64,000 bases of DNA from Gibbula magus (taxonomy: Eukaryota; Mollusca; Gastropoda; Trochida; Trochidae), in the NCBI GenBank assembly GCA_936450465.1, contig OW388296.1, positions 42,636,448 to 42,700,447 of the forward strand. The letters are read 5' to 3'. Shown piece by piece: positions 63,386 through 64,000 of this stretch (its first letter is position 1; the number at the start of each line of letters is the position of its first letter). Both the position numbers and the translations under genes were made by a program. The notes under the pieces are model-generated. The model was given only the letters and a program-made list of their open reading frames with translations. It was not told where the DNA came from and made no database searches.

Positions 63386-64000
63386 AGGACCAAACTTGGC
63401 TGAGATGTGCATTACCTTGTGTTCTATCGAATGGTTATTTCGGATTTCCTGTTTCTGTGTTACTTTTGAATCTATATTCACTCTCACAGAGAGTCGCATA
63501 GCCAATTTGGCCAAAAATCATGGAAGTTATTCTAAGTCAAAGACGAGAACAAACTACATTTCTTGAGAGCGAGGTTTATAACTTTCTTCAAACTGCATAT
63601 TTCAGGACCAAACTTGGCTGAGATGTGCGTTACCTTGTGTTCTATCGAATGGTTATTTCGGATTTCCTCTGTCTGTCTTACTTTTAAATCTATATTCACT
63701 CTTACAGAGAGTCGCATAGCCAATTTGGCCAAAAATCAAGGAAATTATTCTAAGTCAAAGACGAGAACAAACTACATTTCTTGAGAGCGAGGTTTATAAC
63801 TTTCTTCAAACTGCATATTTCAGGACCAAACTTGGCTGAGATGTTCGTTTCCTTGTGTTCTATCGAATGGTTATTTCGGATTTCCTCTATCTGTCTTCCT
63901 TTTAAATCTATATTCACTCATAGAGAGATTCGCATAGCCAATTTGGCCGGAAATTATTCTAAGTCAAAGACGAGAACAAACTACATTTCTTGACAGCGAG
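63386..64000 (+). repeat. Domain 14: mixed monomers at the right edge
   Basis: These are three long monomers (AAAAATCATGG, AAAAATCAAGG) with GAGGTTTATAAC, followed by an S-type junction at 63,927 and a short monomer cut by the window end. GAGGTTTATA is otherwise seen near 28,478 and 30,785 in domain 7b, so distant domains share this variant. No period can be judged in 600 bp. Confidence 0.75.

Larger units (their letters stand above)
1..64000 (+). repeat. Satellite DNA array, 209/218-bp monomer, head to tail
   Basis: One monomer family fills the window. The anchor AGTCGCATAG recurs at 181, 391, 600, 809, 1018, 1227, 1436 and 1646, then every 208-219 bp to the end. Exceptions are listed separately (67-bp fragments and monomers with small deletions). 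All copies read in the same direction and I found no inverted block. The family fits a major pericentromeric or centromeric satellite: monomer near nucleosome-repeat length, AT-rich (about 62%), higher-order repeats, and no genes or transposons. That role is inferred from organisation only. Both edges lie inside monomers, so neither end of the array is seen. Confidence 0.97.

Noticed and set aside
1..64000. CRISPR array
   Set aside because: Repeats are 209-218 bp with no unique spacers. The variation between copies is point substitution, and there is no cas gene or leader.
1..64000. CENP-B box (TTCG-N4-A-N2-CGGG type)
   Set aside because: The only TTCGG in the monomer is followed by ATTTCCTC, with no CGGG at the right distance. 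The GGCCGG site does not fit on either strand.
1..64000. Telomeric or subtelomeric simple repeats
   Set aside because: No run of TTAGGG, TTAGG or TTTAGGG was seen. The array is a long-monomer satellite.
1..64000. tRNA, 5S rRNA or other RNA gene tandem array
   Set aside because: A period near 200 bp is compatible with small 5S-type units, but the monomer shows no tRNA A/B boxes in the right arrangement and no recognisable 5S sequence, and it varies freely in several zones.
1..64000. Bacterial or phage origin
   Set aside because: No coding density, no ribosome-binding-site-preceded genes and 64 kb of head-to-tail satellite. This organisation is characteristic of eukaryotic heterochromatin.

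Overview
The whole 64 kb window is one tandem satellite array. I found no gene, RNA gene, transposon or unique sequence, and both window edges cut through repeat units, so the real array is longer. Every stretch can be phased to one head-to-tail monomer of about 209 bp, in one orientation throughout. A long form of 218 bp carries a 9-bp insert at a fixed point. The window holds roughly 300 monomers. A typical short monomer has 79 G+C in 209 bases (about 38% GC) and 6 CpG against about 7.4 expected, so there is little CpG depletion. This points to a eukaryotic heterochromatic or centromeric satellite. I cannot name the organism. An animal with light satellite methylation is a weak guess only.

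The main biological content is higher-order repeat (HOR) organisation. Different parts of the array repeat with different multi-monomer periods: 1,674 bp (8 monomers) at 1-4,366; irregular at 4,367-10,639; 921 bp (4 monomers plus a 67-bp fragment) at 10,640-14,354; 626/1,252 bp at 14,355-16,859; 646/1,274 bp at 16,860-20,434; 645 bp (3 monomers) nested in 2,789 bp (13) at 20,435-24,456; 627 bp (3) then 2,309 bp (11) at 24,457-31,137; mixed, then 636 bp (3), at 31,138-36,194; 3,819 bp (18), with a second copy of 3,610 bp, at 36,195-43,723; 1,710 bp (8) at 43,252-46,475; 2,336 bp (11) at 46,476-50,516; 1,063/1,710 bp (5/8) at 50,517-53,684; 2,136 bp (10) and 3,830 bp (18) at 53,685-63,385; and mixed monomers to the end. 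Nearly all periods equal n x 209 plus m x 9, with 0-5 extra bases. This is what unequal exchange in register between short and long monomers would give.

Several events can be read base by base: a 5-monomer phase break at 4,157; five copies of one 142-bp internal deletion; four copies of an 11-bp deletion; a one-monomer deletion at about 42,151; a conversion-like patch at 23,013-23,173; and a monomer of the first domain stranded about 18 kb away at 18,042. Each monomer also carries a block of short dyad symmetries beside the 9-bp indel site, and a well-conserved core of about 80 bp.

The short open frames (60-127 codons) are chance readings of the monomer. They occur on both strands and in several frames, many begin at TTG, and 209 and 218 both leave remainder 2 on division by 3, so no frame survives from one monomer to the next. 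I see no encoded system. The exciting content is the satellite architecture itself. Periods were found by hand, by matching diagnostic variants at equal offsets. Block edges are good to about 10-50 bp, and identities have not been computed.
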